Assembly: GCF_001544755.2 (NCBI RefSeq)
Contig: NZ_FCOF02000003.1
Span: 248,001 to 312,000, forward strand
Source of the DNA: Caballeronia catudaia
Lineage (GTDB): Bacteria > Pseudomonadota > Gammaproteobacteria > Burkholderiales > Burkholderiaceae
Reading direction: 5' to 3'
Length of the DNA: 64,000 nucleotides
Position numbers and translations under genes: made by a program. Below, piece after piece: positions 16,389 to 24,344 of the stretch (position 1 is its first letter; every line of letters begins with the position of its first letter). The notes under the pieces are model-generated. The model saw only the letters and a list, made by a program, of their open reading frames with translations. It was not told the origin of the DNA and ran no database searches.

Positions 16389-17582
16389 TCAGGCGCGCGC
16401 GAGAAACTTCTCGATGAGCCGCACCCAGTACGTCGAGCCGAGCGTGAGGACGTCATCGTTGAAGTCGTAGCTGCTGTTGTGCAGCATGCACGGCCCGATG
16501 CCATGACCATGATCGCGATGCTCACCGCGTCCATTGCCGATATACGCATAGCATCCCGGCCGCTCGAGCAGCATGAACGAGAAGTCCTCCGCGCCCATCG
16601 TCGGATCGACGTTCGTGTTCACACGCTCCGCGCCGACGATATCCTGCATCACGCCCAGCGCGAAATGCGTCTCCGCTTCGGTGTTCACGGTCGGCGGATA
16701 GTTGCGCACGAAACTGACTTCGGCCTTGCATCGATACGCCGCCGCCGTCGCCGCGACGATCTCCTTCATGCGCGTCTCGATCAGATCGAGCACGTCGACG
16801 GAAAACGTGCGGACGGTGCCAGCAAGCGTCGCGGTCGTCGGAATGGCGTTGACCGCGTGGCCCGCCTGCATGCGCGTGATCGAAAGCACGGCGGCGTCGA
16901 TGGGCCGCTTGTTGCGCGTCACGATGCTTTGCAGTCCCGTGCCGATCTGCAGCGCCGTGAACACGGGATCGACGCCATCGTGCGGAATCGCCGCATGCGC
17001 GCCCACGCCCTCGATGCGGATCTCGAACTCGTTGCTCGACGCCTGCGTCGCACCGACGCGCGCGCCGAATTCGCCCGCCGCCATGCCCGGCCAGTTGTGC
17101 AGCGCGAACACGGCATCGACGGGAAAGCGCTGAAAAAGGCCATCCTCGATCATCGCCTTCGCGCCGCCGCCGCCTTCTTCGGCGGGCTGGAAGATGAAGA
17201 CGACCGTGCCATCGAAATCGCGATGCTTCGCGAGATATTGCGCGGCGCCGAGCAGCATCGCGGTGTGACCGTCGTGGCCGCACGCATGCATCTTGTTCTC
17301 GTGGCGCGACGCATGCGCGAAGGTATTCAGCTCGGGAATCGGCAGCGCATCCATGTCGGCGCGCAGGCCGATCGCGCGCGTGCCCGCGCCTTTCCTCAAC
17401 ACGCCGACGACGCCCGTCTTGCCAAGCCCGCGCGTCACTTCGATATCCCAGCTTTCCAGCTTTTGCGCGACCAGTTCGGCGGTGCGCGCTTCTTCATAGC
17501 AGAGCTCGGGATGCGCGTGGATATCGCGGCGAATGGCCTGAATCTCGTCGCGCGATTGGGCGATCCCGGGAATGATCGACAT
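16389..17582 (-). CDS. M20 family amidohydrolase (hippurate hydrolase type)
   Basis: A 397-residue M20D-type enzyme. Metal-site motifs are LRADMDALPI, MHACGHDGHTAML and the bridging carboxylate in FQPAEEGGGGAKAMIEDGLF; MGAEDFSFML lies near the C-terminus. Relatives (HipO, IAA-amino acid hydrolases) split N-acyl amino acids to an acid and an amino acid. It leads a two-gene unit with the DUF2817 hydrolase. A perfect 10-bp inverted repeat lies about 50 nt upstream, suggesting control by a local regulator. Because a benzoate pathway is in this window, hippurate is an attractive but unproven substrate. Confidence 0.88.
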   Translation of the reverse strand: MSIIPGIAQSRDEIQAIRRDIHAHPELCYEEARTAELVAQKLESWDIEVTRGLGKTGVVGVLRKGAGTRAIGLRADMDALPIPELNTFAHASRHENKMHACGHDGHTAMLLGAAQYLAKHRDFDGTVVFIFQPAEEGGGGAKAMIEDGLFQRFPVDAVFALHNWPGMAAGEFGARVGATQASSNEFEIRIEGVGAHAAIPHDGVDPVFTALQIGTGLQSIVTRNKRPIDAAVLSITRMQAGHAVNAIPTTATLAGTVRTFSVDVLDLIETRMKEIVAATAAAYRCKAEVSFVRNYPPTVNTEAETHFALGVMQDIVGAERVNTNVDPTMGAEDFSFMLLERPGCYAYIGNGRGEHRDHGHGIGPCMLHNSSYDFNDDVLTLGSTYWVRLIEKFLARA

Positions 17583-17629
17583 GCTGCCCTCTTTGATGAA
17601 CGATTGAACGAAGCATTGTCGATGGCCGC

Positions 17630-17653
17630 AAATATCAGCGAAAGCTGATATTT
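17630..17653. promoter_or_regulatory. Perfect 10-bp inverted repeat upstream of the amidohydrolase
   Basis: AAATATCAGC-GAAA-GCTGATATTT, with arms 17630-17639 and 17644-17653, 48 nt upstream of the M20 amidohydrolase start. It is AT-rich at its ends, which suits a repressor or LysR site (T-N11-A forms are contained). It could also fold as a hairpin, but no gene reads into it from the right. Confidence 0.55.
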
Positions 17654-17689
17654 CTTGTCTGTGACTTAAGCAAAGCTTTAGTGTGCGTC

Positions 17690-17773
17690 ATGGTTCTCTG
17701 GGGGCTGACGCTCAACCGTCGCGCCGGCGCGGTAATCGACCCCGCGCGTGAAATGCTGACCGACGAGCTTTGA
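17690..17773 (+). pseudogene. Possible C-terminal remnant of a LysR-type regulator
   Basis: A 27-codon frame, VLWGLTLNRRAGAVIDPARE then MLTDEL, that resembles the closing segment of LysR effector domains (hydrophobic-W-x-x-x-x-R-x-x-x-A-x-x-x-x-D-x-x-R). It sits beside the inverted repeat of the divergent amidohydrolase gene, where a regulator would be expected. The piece is too short to be sure. Confidence 0.25.
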
Positions 17774-17883
17774 GCGGATTCGGGAACGATAGAATTTCAC
17801 ATCTCACGATTGTCCGCGCGGTATGTTGTAGGGTTGTCCGTCAGGATAGCCAATCAATAACAACCGTAAATGAGCGATTGATC

Positions 17884-18903
17884 GTGTCGAGTGTGTATCC
17901 CAAGTGCGACAACAAGCGCTGCCCCGTGTGCTACCCCAACTGGAAAGAAGACGAAGAAGCCGCGAAGCGCAAGGCTGAAGAGGACAAGGAGGACTGCATT
18001 CGATGCTGGCGCAACTTGCAAAAGCAGGCCGAAAAGATCGCGTCCGCCAGTGATCCGGTCGCACGCAACAGGGCTATCAATGTTGCCTATGCGCAACTTT
18101 GGTGGGATGACCGGCGCTTCCAGTGGACGGGCCTTGCGGCCTTTGCGTCGAAACAGGTCGGTTGTGGACTGTTGAACTCTGCCGAACTGATCCAGAAATC
18201 GAACCGTCAGCGTGACGCGTACCAGCGCTGGGACCGTAGCGCTTCGGCGCTGGAGCGCATGTCACCCTATGGCAGCCCTCGTATGCCGATGCAGGATCAG
18301 GGCATGGGCGAAGGCGCCACCAAGGTGTATCAGATGCTGGCGATGGGCAACACGGCGCTGTTTCTTGAAATCTGGCCGCTGCATAAGTTCTATGAGGCAT
18401 TTGGGCTAGAGCGGTTCAAGAAGTGCTATCCGCTTCGCAGGACAATCGCTGGCGAGGTGAACTGGCCGCTCAGAGGCAAGATAGAGTTCGGGCGTGAGTG
18501 GCCCGAAGTGAAGGCTGCGTTCTCTGCCATCGATAGCGGCAATATCAGCGACGGTGTCCGGTTGATGGCGTATCACGAGCAGATCAATATTTTGCAGACC
18601 GCCATTTATAGCGATCCGATGTTCGTCACGCTGATGCGGGCCAATCAGTTCGCCTGGGCGTTGAACATTCCGACGGGTTCGGCGCGTCAGATTGAGCTGA
18701 TCCTTGCCAACAACTGCACGGTCAAGGGTTTGCCCGCGCGCAAGGAGGGCTTCAGTAACGATCCGCTGGCGAATCTCGCTGATCCGGCACAGCGCATGGA
18801 TTTCGTGAGCCGCGCTGCTAATCGGTTCAACCAGTTACTTCACGATCCATTGCAGAAGTATGACGTGGAGAACTCTCTCTATCTGCTCGCTCATCCGAGA
18901 TAG
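17884..18903 (+). CDS. Unrecognised protein with an N-terminal Cys-rich (zinc-ribbon-like) motif
   Basis: About 339 residues from GTG 17884; in-frame TTG starts at 17770 and 17878 are alternatives and no strong ribosome site decides. The N-terminus has CDNKRCPVCYPNW (Cys 8, 13, 16), a charged coiled-coil-like stretch EDEEAAKRKAEEDKED, then CIRCW (Cys 38, 41), so a zinc-binding module is likely. The remainder looks helical and globular (WPLHKFYEAFGLERFKKCYP, NQFAWALNIPTGSARQIE) with no signal peptide or membrane span. Codon use is visibly less GC-biased than in the flanks, hinting at transfer. The next gene starts 2 nt later. I do not know the family; an effector/immunity or stress-type pair is one idea only. 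Confidence 0.6.
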   Translation: MSSVYPKCDNKRCPVCYPNWKEDEEAAKRKAEEDKEDCIRCWRNLQKQAEKIASASDPVARNRAINVAYAQLWWDDRRFQWTGLAAFASKQVGCGLLNSAELIQKSNRQRDAYQRWDRSASALERMSPYGSPRMPMQDQGMGEGATKVYQMLAMGNTALFLEIWPLHKFYEAFGLERFKKCYPLRRTIAGEVNWPLRGKIEFGREWPEVKAAFSAIDSGNISDGVRLMAYHEQINILQTAIYSDPMFVTLMRANQFAWALNIPTGSARQIELILANNCTVKGLPARKEGFSNDPLANLADPAQRMDFVSRAANRFNQLLHDPLQKYDVENSLYLLAHPR

Positions 18904-18905
18904 TC

Positions 18906-19517
18906 ATGCGACGACCAACCATCGGTGTGTTGGCGGGTGCGGTGCTGCTGGCTGCCGTGACGTGGGCTGTCTGGACATCACTTCACCGGCCCGCTGAAAT
19001 AGCTGTGAAGTGGGGGGAACCCTATGAGCAGATACGCAAGCGCTATGACTCGATTCTGCCTTCACCGGAACCGAGTCTGCTCCCTTCTCCAGCGGTGATT
19101 GCGAGATTTCGCTTCGACGATCCCTTGTATGGTTTCACAACCCCTCGGGCCGTGTTCTATCAGATGGGCGCTGATCCTGAAACGGGTGGCTTTGATTCGG
19201 TGCAGCTTTCGCCACAAGTGAAGCCGCTGCCGTTGAATGACGTGATCGCGATCGTACTGGACATACAGGATCAGCTACGGCGTGGGGGCTGGCGGCCTTT
19301 TCAATATAGTGGCATGCATCCAATTGAGGACACGCCCGAGCTTCGGCGTCAGTTGCACGAGTGCCAGTTCCCGACTTCGGTATGGAATGCAGCGGACAAG
19401 TATCAGGTGACGATTGACATTAGCTGTCGTTCGATTTCCGTGCAGCCGGGTCAGACGTACTATGGCGTGATCCTTGAACTCGGGCGACCATTCTGGACCG
19501 ACAGGCCCGGTGAGTGA
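18906..19517 (+). CDS. Membrane-anchored hypothetical protein, partner of the preceding gene
   Basis: A 203-residue protein beginning MRRPTIGVLAGAVLLAAVTW, a single N-terminal membrane anchor or uncleaved signal, followed by a periplasmic domain. Features are WGEPYEQIRKRYDSILPSP, a Pro-rich stretch, and two Cys (HECQFP, DISCRS) that might form a disulfide. It starts 2 nt after the stop of the Cys-rich gene, so translation is probably coupled. An anchored periplasmic protein coupled to a soluble cytosolic one is compatible with an immunity role, but nothing proves it. Not recognised. Confidence 0.65.
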   Translation: MRRPTIGVLAGAVLLAAVTWAVWTSLHRPAEIAVKWGEPYEQIRKRYDSILPSPEPSLLPSPAVIARFRFDDPLYGFTTPRAVFYQMGADPETGGFDSVQLSPQVKPLPLNDVIAIVLDIQDQLRRGGWRPFQYSGMHPIEDTPELRRQLHECQFPTSVWNAADKYQVTIDISCRSISVQPGQTYYGVILELGRPFWTDRPGE

Positions 19518-19808
19518 CGCATGTGCGTGTGCGCATCAACTTATTGAGTTCTCTTCGCTCGGACCATCGTGACGCCGCCCGGAACGCACGCCTCCCAAAT
19601 GCCGAGCAGCACCGACATCCAGTCGGATGTCATACTCCAGCGCATCGCCGATGACCGAATCGACCCAGCAGGGATGATGAAGAAATGGCAGGTGAGGACA
19701 TGCCAGTAGAACTGACAGGCGAAACATGAAAACTCCTGGCGCGACGGTCGATGCGGCGCGACTCCTCCCGCACCAACTGTTCTTCGAAGTGAACGATGCC
19801 GGGTGCCG
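19518..19808. other. Intergenic region of 291 bp without recognisable gene
   Basis: Short open frames on both strands have no ribosome site and no family resemblance. It separates the unrecognised two-gene unit from the convergent LysR gene. No clear terminator hairpin was found. Confidence 0.5.
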
Positions 19809-20705
19809 TCAGCCTTCACTCGACGACGCAACGCCACCCGAGCGCATGCGTATGCGCTCCTGGACGACGCTCATCACCGCGTGCCGATCGTGAATCTTGC
19901 GCTCCAGCATCCCGACGACACGGCGCGGCGTGTTCTTCGCGAGCGGCATCACGCGCAATGCCGGATCGCTCGCCCACGAGCCGTATTCGAGCAGCGGCAC
20001 GACGGACACGCCCGCATCCTGCCGCACGAGTTCGACGATCACTTCGAGCGAGTTCAGCTCGAGAAACTCGTTCACGGCAAGCCGGTTATGTTTCAACGCG
20101 CGCTCGATCAATGCGCCGGTTCGCTGCGCCCTATCGAAACGCAGAAACGGGCGGCTCGCAAGCATCTCCGCGGCGCTCGACGATCCGCTTCGCGGCGAGC
20201 CGATCACGACGAGCGGCTCCGAATACAGCGGCGTCCAGTTGAGACTCGCGGGCGTCTTGCCCGCCATTTCGACGATGACCGCCGCATCGATTTCTCCGGC
20301 TTCCACTTGCGGCGCGAGCGCGAGCGCCTTGCCTGTGAAAAGCCGCACATCGAGCCGCGGATATTGACCTTTCAATTCAGTGACGACGGATGCGAGCGCG
20401 CCCATCGCCGAATCGACTGCGCCAATGGAGACGGAGCCGGCGATCTCGTCATCGAGACCGGTGAGACGCATGCTGTCGTACAGCGCGACGATGCGCTCCG
20501 CCTGCGGCAACACCTGTTTGCCGATGCTCGTCAACCGGTTGGTGCGGCCCACGCGATCGAAGAGCGGGCGCTTCAGATCGTCTTCGAGCGATTGCATCTG
20601 CATGCTCACCGCGGCCTGCGTGAGCGCGACTTTCTCGGCGGCGGCGGCAAAGGAACCGTAGCGCGCAACCGCGATAAAGGTGCGCAAAAAGCGAATGTTG
20701 CTCAT
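19809..20705 (-). CDS. LysR-family transcriptional regulator
   Basis: A 298-residue LTTR. The N-terminal winged helix reads FLRTFIAVARYGSFAAAAEK, then ALTQAAVSMQMQSLEDDLKR, with PLFDRVGRTNRLT closing the DNA-binding domain. The effector domain follows (GSVSIGAVDSAMGALASVV, YPRLDVRLFTGKA). It is divergent from the MHS-family transporter gene 193 bp away, so it very likely controls uptake of that transporter's substrate. The intervening DNA is AT-rich, as expected for a divergent promoter, but I saw no unambiguous T-N11-A operator. Confidence 0.9.
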   Translation of the reverse strand: MSNIRFLRTFIAVARYGSFAAAAEKVALTQAAVSMQMQSLEDDLKRPLFDRVGRTNRLTSIGKQVLPQAERIVALYDSMRLTGLDDEIAGSVSIGAVDSAMGALASVVTELKGQYPRLDVRLFTGKALALAPQVEAGEIDAAVIVEMAGKTPASLNWTPLYSEPLVVIGSPRSGSSSAAEMLASRPFLRFDRAQRTGALIERALKHNRLAVNEFLELNSLEVIVELVRQDAGVSVVPLLEYGSWASDPALRVMPLAKNTPRRVVGMLERKIHDRHAVMSVVQERIRMRSGGVASSSEG

Positions 20706-20897
20706 GGGGCTGGGACAACCCGGATCGTTCGATCAGGTTTCCTTGAGTGTCAGTTCAGAAATTCTATATTTTCTTATTTCACTTCGGCGTAGTGTTTGCG
20801 TATTGCGTTTGCATGTTGCAGCGGCTTCGCGCGTACCCCGCACGAGCCCTGAAAAAAGCGGATGTCGTCAACGAGAAAACCTCATGGAGTGCATTCG

Positions 20898-22214
20898 ATG
20901 AGCACCGTACTACCTGCAGCCCACGCGGCCGACGAAAGCGCCGCATCGAACCTGTCCGGCCGACGAGCCATCGTGGTATCGACCATCGGCAACGCGCTCG
21001 AATGGTTCGACTTCATGGTCTATGGCTTCTTCGCCGTCATCATCTCGAAGCTCTACTTTCCCGCCACCAGTCCCACGATTTCATTGCTCGCGACCTGGGC
21101 GACGTTCGGCGTCGGCTTCCTCACGCGGCCGCTCGGCGGCATCGTGCTGGGCGCGGTCGCGGATCGCGTCGGACGCAAATCGGCGCTCACGCTCACGATT
21201 TCGCTGATGGCCGTGGGCATCGCGATCATCGCGTTCGCGCCGACGTATGCCGCAATCGGCATCGCCGCGCCCTTGCTGATGCTGCTCGGCCGGCTGATCC
21301 AGGGCTTCTCCGCGGGCGGCGAAGTCGGCTGCGCGACGGCGTTTCTCGTCGAATACGCGCCCGCCGACAAGCGCGGCTATTTCGGCAGCTTCCAGATGGT
21401 CGCGCAGGCCGCCGCGAGTCTCGCGGGCTCGTTCTTCGGCGCGGTGCTCACGCGCACGCTGAGCCCCGAGCATCTCACTAGCTGGGGCTGGCGCATTCCG
21501 TTCGTGATCGGTCTGCTGATCGTGCCGGTCGGCCTGTATCTGCGCTCGAAGCTCGACGAATCGCCCGTGTTCGTCGAGAAGGCCCAGAAAAACGAACTGA
21601 GCGCGCGCCCGATCCGCGATACGGCCACGAAGCACTGGACGTCGGTTCTCGCGGGCTTCGGCCTCACGGTTTTCGGCACCATCGGCACATACATCTTCCT
21701 GCTGTATCTGCCGACGCACGCGACGCGCGTGCTGCACATGGCGCTCACCGACGGCCTCATCAGCTCGACGATCGGCGCGCTCATCTATCTCGTCTGCTGC
21801 CCGTTCTTCGGCCGCCTGTCCGATCGCATCGGCCGCAAGAAGCTGATGGCCACCGCGCTCGCGCTTTCGCTCGTCACCGCATACCCGATCTTCGCGGTGC
21901 TCACGGCGCATCCCAGCCTGCCGATGCTGATCGTCTGCCAGGCGCTATTGATGACCTACCTCGGCATCTTTCAGGGCTGCTATCCCGCGTTCATCTCCGA
22001 ACTGCTGCCTTCGAGCGTGCGCTCGACGGGCATCTCGGTGAGCTACAACGTCGCGGTGATGATCTTCGGCGGCTTCGCGCCCGCCATCGTGTCATGGCTC
22101 ACGATGACCACCGGCGATCCGCTGTCGATCTGCTACTACGTGATCTTCGGCAGCGCGGTCGCGCTCTTGACGATCCTCCCGCTGCGCGACCGTTACAGCG
22201 AAGCATTGCGCTGA
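20898..22214 (+). CDS. MHS-family MFS transporter (organic acid/H+ symporter)
   Basis: A 438-residue carrier with about 12 spans. NALEWFDFMVYGFFAVI in TM1, ADRVGRKSALTLTISLMA in loop 2-3, GRLIQGFSAGGEVG in TM4, and SDRIGRKKLM in the repeated loop are signatures of the metabolite:H+ symporter group (citrate, alpha-ketoglutarate, proline/betaine carriers). GGAG lies 7 nt before ATG 20898. The divergent LysR gene probably regulates it. It ends before an intrinsic terminator at 22333-22358. The substrate is most likely a small organic acid. Confidence 0.9.
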   Translation: MSTVLPAAHAADESAASNLSGRRAIVVSTIGNALEWFDFMVYGFFAVIISKLYFPATSPTISLLATWATFGVGFLTRPLGGIVLGAVADRVGRKSALTLTISLMAVGIAIIAFAPTYAAIGIAAPLLMLLGRLIQGFSAGGEVGCATAFLVEYAPADKRGYFGSFQMVAQAAASLAGSFFGAVLTRTLSPEHLTSWGWRIPFVIGLLIVPVGLYLRSKLDESPVFVEKAQKNELSARPIRDTATKHWTSVLAGFGLTVFGTIGTYIFLLYLPTHATRVLHMALTDGLISSTIGALIYLVCCPFFGRLSDRIGRKKLMATALALSLVTAYPIFAVLTAHPSLPMLIVCQALLMTYLGIFQGCYPAFISELLPSSVRSTGISVSYNVAVMIFGGFAPAIVSWLTMTTGDPLSICYYVIFGSAVALLTILPLRDRYSEALR

Positions 22215-22332
22215 TGCTGCATGATGTCCGCAAAGGAAGGACAATGTGCCGGCCCGCACGGAAGAACGGCGCGCTTAAGTCTGATTTAAGAAAGCGCGCT
22301 TAGTCTGAAGTCTGACCGACCCACCCTCCTTC

Positions 22333-22358
22333 CGGCCGCGCAAGCGGCCATTTTTTTT
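22333..22358 (+). terminator. Rho-independent terminator after the MHS transporter
   Basis: GGCCGC (22334-22339), tetraloop GCAA, GCGGCC (22344-22349), then A and eight T residues. It lies 120 nt after the transporter stop and only 11 nt before the start of a 35-aa frame, so it may also act in the leader of that frame. Confidence 0.8.
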
Positions 22359-22369
22359 GGACCGACGCG

Positions 22370-22477
22370 ATGCAACTGAGCCTTCGCCTGATCCTGATCC
22401 TCGTGGTGCTCGTCCTTTTCACGACAGTCGGTGTGTTTCTTCTTTCCGTTCTCGCACGCGCCGTGCTCACGCACTGA
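22370..22477 (+). CDS. Tiny hydrophobic protein (35 aa)
   Basis: MQLSLRLILILVVLVLFTTV then GVFLLSVLARAVLTH: a single membrane span with one basic residue before and one after, as in many bacterial small membrane proteins. The ribosome site is weak (GGA 9-11 nt upstream) and an intrinsic terminator ends just ahead of it, so it would need its own start or read-through. I judge it plausible, not certain. The rest of 22215-22744 holds nothing else I can name. Confidence 0.4.
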   Translation: MQLSLRLILILVVLVLFTTVGVFLLSVLARAVLTH

Positions 22478-22744
22478 CGCTCTTCTCGCCCGGCGTGGGC
22501 ATGGTTCATGCGAACGCGGTGCCTCATGGCCCGCGTGAACTTTCCTGCCTATACTGGCTGAGTGTCGTCTTTCGCCGCGTCGTCGACCCGTGAAGGTCCT
22601 GTGCCCGCCGCGCAGACTCTTTTTCGCCGCTCTCCCTCCGCGCTGTCCGGCGCCCGACACGCCGCCGCATCTTCGCCTCTCTCACGTCCTGCCGCCTTTG
22701 CCGCACCTGTGCAGTAGATCGCTGCGCAATTCAGGAGATTGCCG

Positions 22745-23308
22745 ATGCCACAACGTCCCGTCCCCCAAGCCAAAACAACACACACCGATACGCCCAACAA
22801 GCTCGCGCCCGCACCGTCCAAGACCGACGGCGCGAATATCACCTTCACGATGACCGTGAACGGCCAGAGCCATAAGCTGTCGCTCGATCCGCGCACGACG
22901 CTTTTAGATGCATTGCGTGAGCATCTTCATCTGACTGGCACGAAAAAAGGCTGCGATCATGGTCAATGCGGCGCATGCACCGTTCATGTGAACGGCCGCC
23001 GCGTGAACTCGTGCCTGTGCTTCGCCGCCGCATGCGACGGCGACACCATCACCACCATCGAAGGCATCGGCGAAGTCGAAGCGCTGCATCCGCTGCAGGC
23101 CGCGTTCGTCGAATGCGACGGCTATCAGTGCGGCTATTGCACGGCCGGCCAGTTGATGTCGGCGGTGGCGCTGCTCGACGAGCCCATCGGCCCGAGCGAC
23201 GAAGACGTGCGCGAAGCGATGAGCGGCAATCTGTGCCGCTGCGGCGCATACCAGAACATCGTCGAAGCGATCCAGTCGGTGCGCGGCAGCAAGCCGTCGG
23301 CCAAATAA
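22745..23308 (+). CDS. Molybdenum aldehyde oxidoreductase, [2Fe-2S] subunit (PaoA/YagT-like)
   Basis: A 187-residue xanthine-oxidase-family iron-sulfur subunit. The plant-ferredoxin cluster Cys lie in GCDHGQCGACTV and NSCLC (about 70, 75, 78, 90) and the second cluster in GYQCGYCTAGQ and GNLCRCGAYQN. AGGAG sits about 8 nt before ATG 22745. It passes electrons from the Mo subunit to FAD. E. coli PaoA has a Tat signal with an RR motif; here the N-terminus (MPQRPVPQAKTTHTDTPNKL) has none, so this enzyme is probably cytoplasmic. It is first of three genes with 11- and 20-nt gaps. Confidence 0.92.
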   Translation: MPQRPVPQAKTTHTDTPNKLAPAPSKTDGANITFTMTVNGQSHKLSLDPRTTLLDALREHLHLTGTKKGCDHGQCGACTVHVNGRRVNSCLCFAAACDGDTITTIEGIGEVEALHPLQAAFVECDGYQCGYCTAGQLMSAVALLDEPIGPSDEDVREAMSGNLCRCGAYQNIVEAIQSVRGSKPSAK

Positions 23309-23319
23309 AGGAGAGCGAC

Positions 23320-24324
23320 ATGGACATGTTTCAGCTCTCCCGCGCGCGCGACATGCGCGACGCGATCAACGCCGGTGCGCTCGCGCATACCGCGCAGCAA
23401 GGGGCGGAAGTGCGCTTTCTCGCGGGCGGCACGACGCTGCTCGACCTGATGAAGCTCAACGTCGAACGGCCTATGCGCGTCGTCGACATCAGCCGACTGC
23501 CGCTCGATGCGATCGAGCCGACGCAGGACGGCGGCGTGCGTATCGGCGCGACCTCGCGCAACTCGGATCTCGCGCATCATCCGCTGATCCGCGAGCGTTA
23601 TGCGGTGCTGTCGCAAGCGGTGCTCGCGGGCGCGTCCGTGCAGTTGCGCAACATGGCGACGACGGGCGGCAATATCCTGCAGCGCACGCGATGCGTGTAT
23701 TTCCGCGATACGACATCGCCGTGCAACAAGCGCGAGCCGGGCACGGGCTGCTCGGCGATCCAGGGCGTCAATCGCATGATGGCGATTCTCGGCACGAGCG
23801 AATCGTGCATCGCGAGCAATCCGTCGGATATGTGCGTCGCATTGCAGGCGCTCGAAGCGACGGTTCATGTCGAAGGCACCGCTGGCAAGCGCGCGATTCC
23901 GATCGACGAATTCTTCCTGCTGCCGGGCACGACGCCCGATCGCGAAAACGTGCTCGATGCCGGCGATCTCATCACGCATGTGACGTTGCCGCCGCCCGTC
24001 GAAGGCGCGCGCTCCTTCTATCTGAAGCTGCGCGATCGCGCGTCGTATGAGTTCGCGCTGGCGTCGGCCGGCGTGGTGATCGGCGTGAAGGACGGGCGTA
24101 TCGCACATGCGCGCGTGGCGCTCGGCGGCGTTGGCACGAAGCCGTGGCGATCGCGCGAAGCAGAGAAGGAATTGCAAGACGCAGCGCCCGATGAAGCCAC
24201 GTTCAGACGCGCCGCCGATGCCGCGCTCGCCGATGCGAAGCCGCAAAGCGAGAACGGCTTCAAGGTCGAGCTATCGACGCGCTGCATCGTGCATGCGCTG
24301 AAGATGGCCACGCAAACGTCCTGA
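23320..24324 (+). CDS. Molybdenum aldehyde oxidoreductase, FAD (and [4Fe-4S]) subunit (PaoB/YagS-like)
   Basis: A 334-residue subunit of the CO-dehydrogenase flavoprotein type. FLAGGTTLLDLMKLNVERP (33-51) and MATTGGNILQRTRC (112-125) are the FAD-binding loops. Cys125, 135, 144, 163 and 172 in CVYFRD, SPCNKREPGTGCSA, SESC and DMC match the extra insertion that holds a [4Fe-4S] cluster in PaoB. A GGAG site precedes ATG 23320. The subunit hands electrons from the iron-sulfur subunit to the final acceptor. Second gene of the operon. Confidence 0.92.
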   Translation: MDMFQLSRARDMRDAINAGALAHTAQQGAEVRFLAGGTTLLDLMKLNVERPMRVVDISRLPLDAIEPTQDGGVRIGATSRNSDLAHHPLIRERYAVLSQAVLAGASVQLRNMATTGGNILQRTRCVYFRDTTSPCNKREPGTGCSAIQGVNRMMAILGTSESCIASNPSDMCVALQALEATVHVEGTAGKRAIPIDEFFLLPGTTPDRENVLDAGDLITHVTLPPPVEGARSFYLKLRDRASYEFALASAGVVIGVKDGRIAHARVALGGVGTKPWRSREAEKELQDAAPDEATFRRAADAALADAKPQSENGFKVELSTRCIVHALKMATQTS

Positions 24325-24344
24325 TCACGAGCGAGGAAACGAAC

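Noticed and set aside
19541..19837. A 98-residue minus-strand frame upstream of the LysR stop region
   Set aside because: No ribosome site and it overlaps the LysR gene end; its hydrophobic patch does not match a known family.
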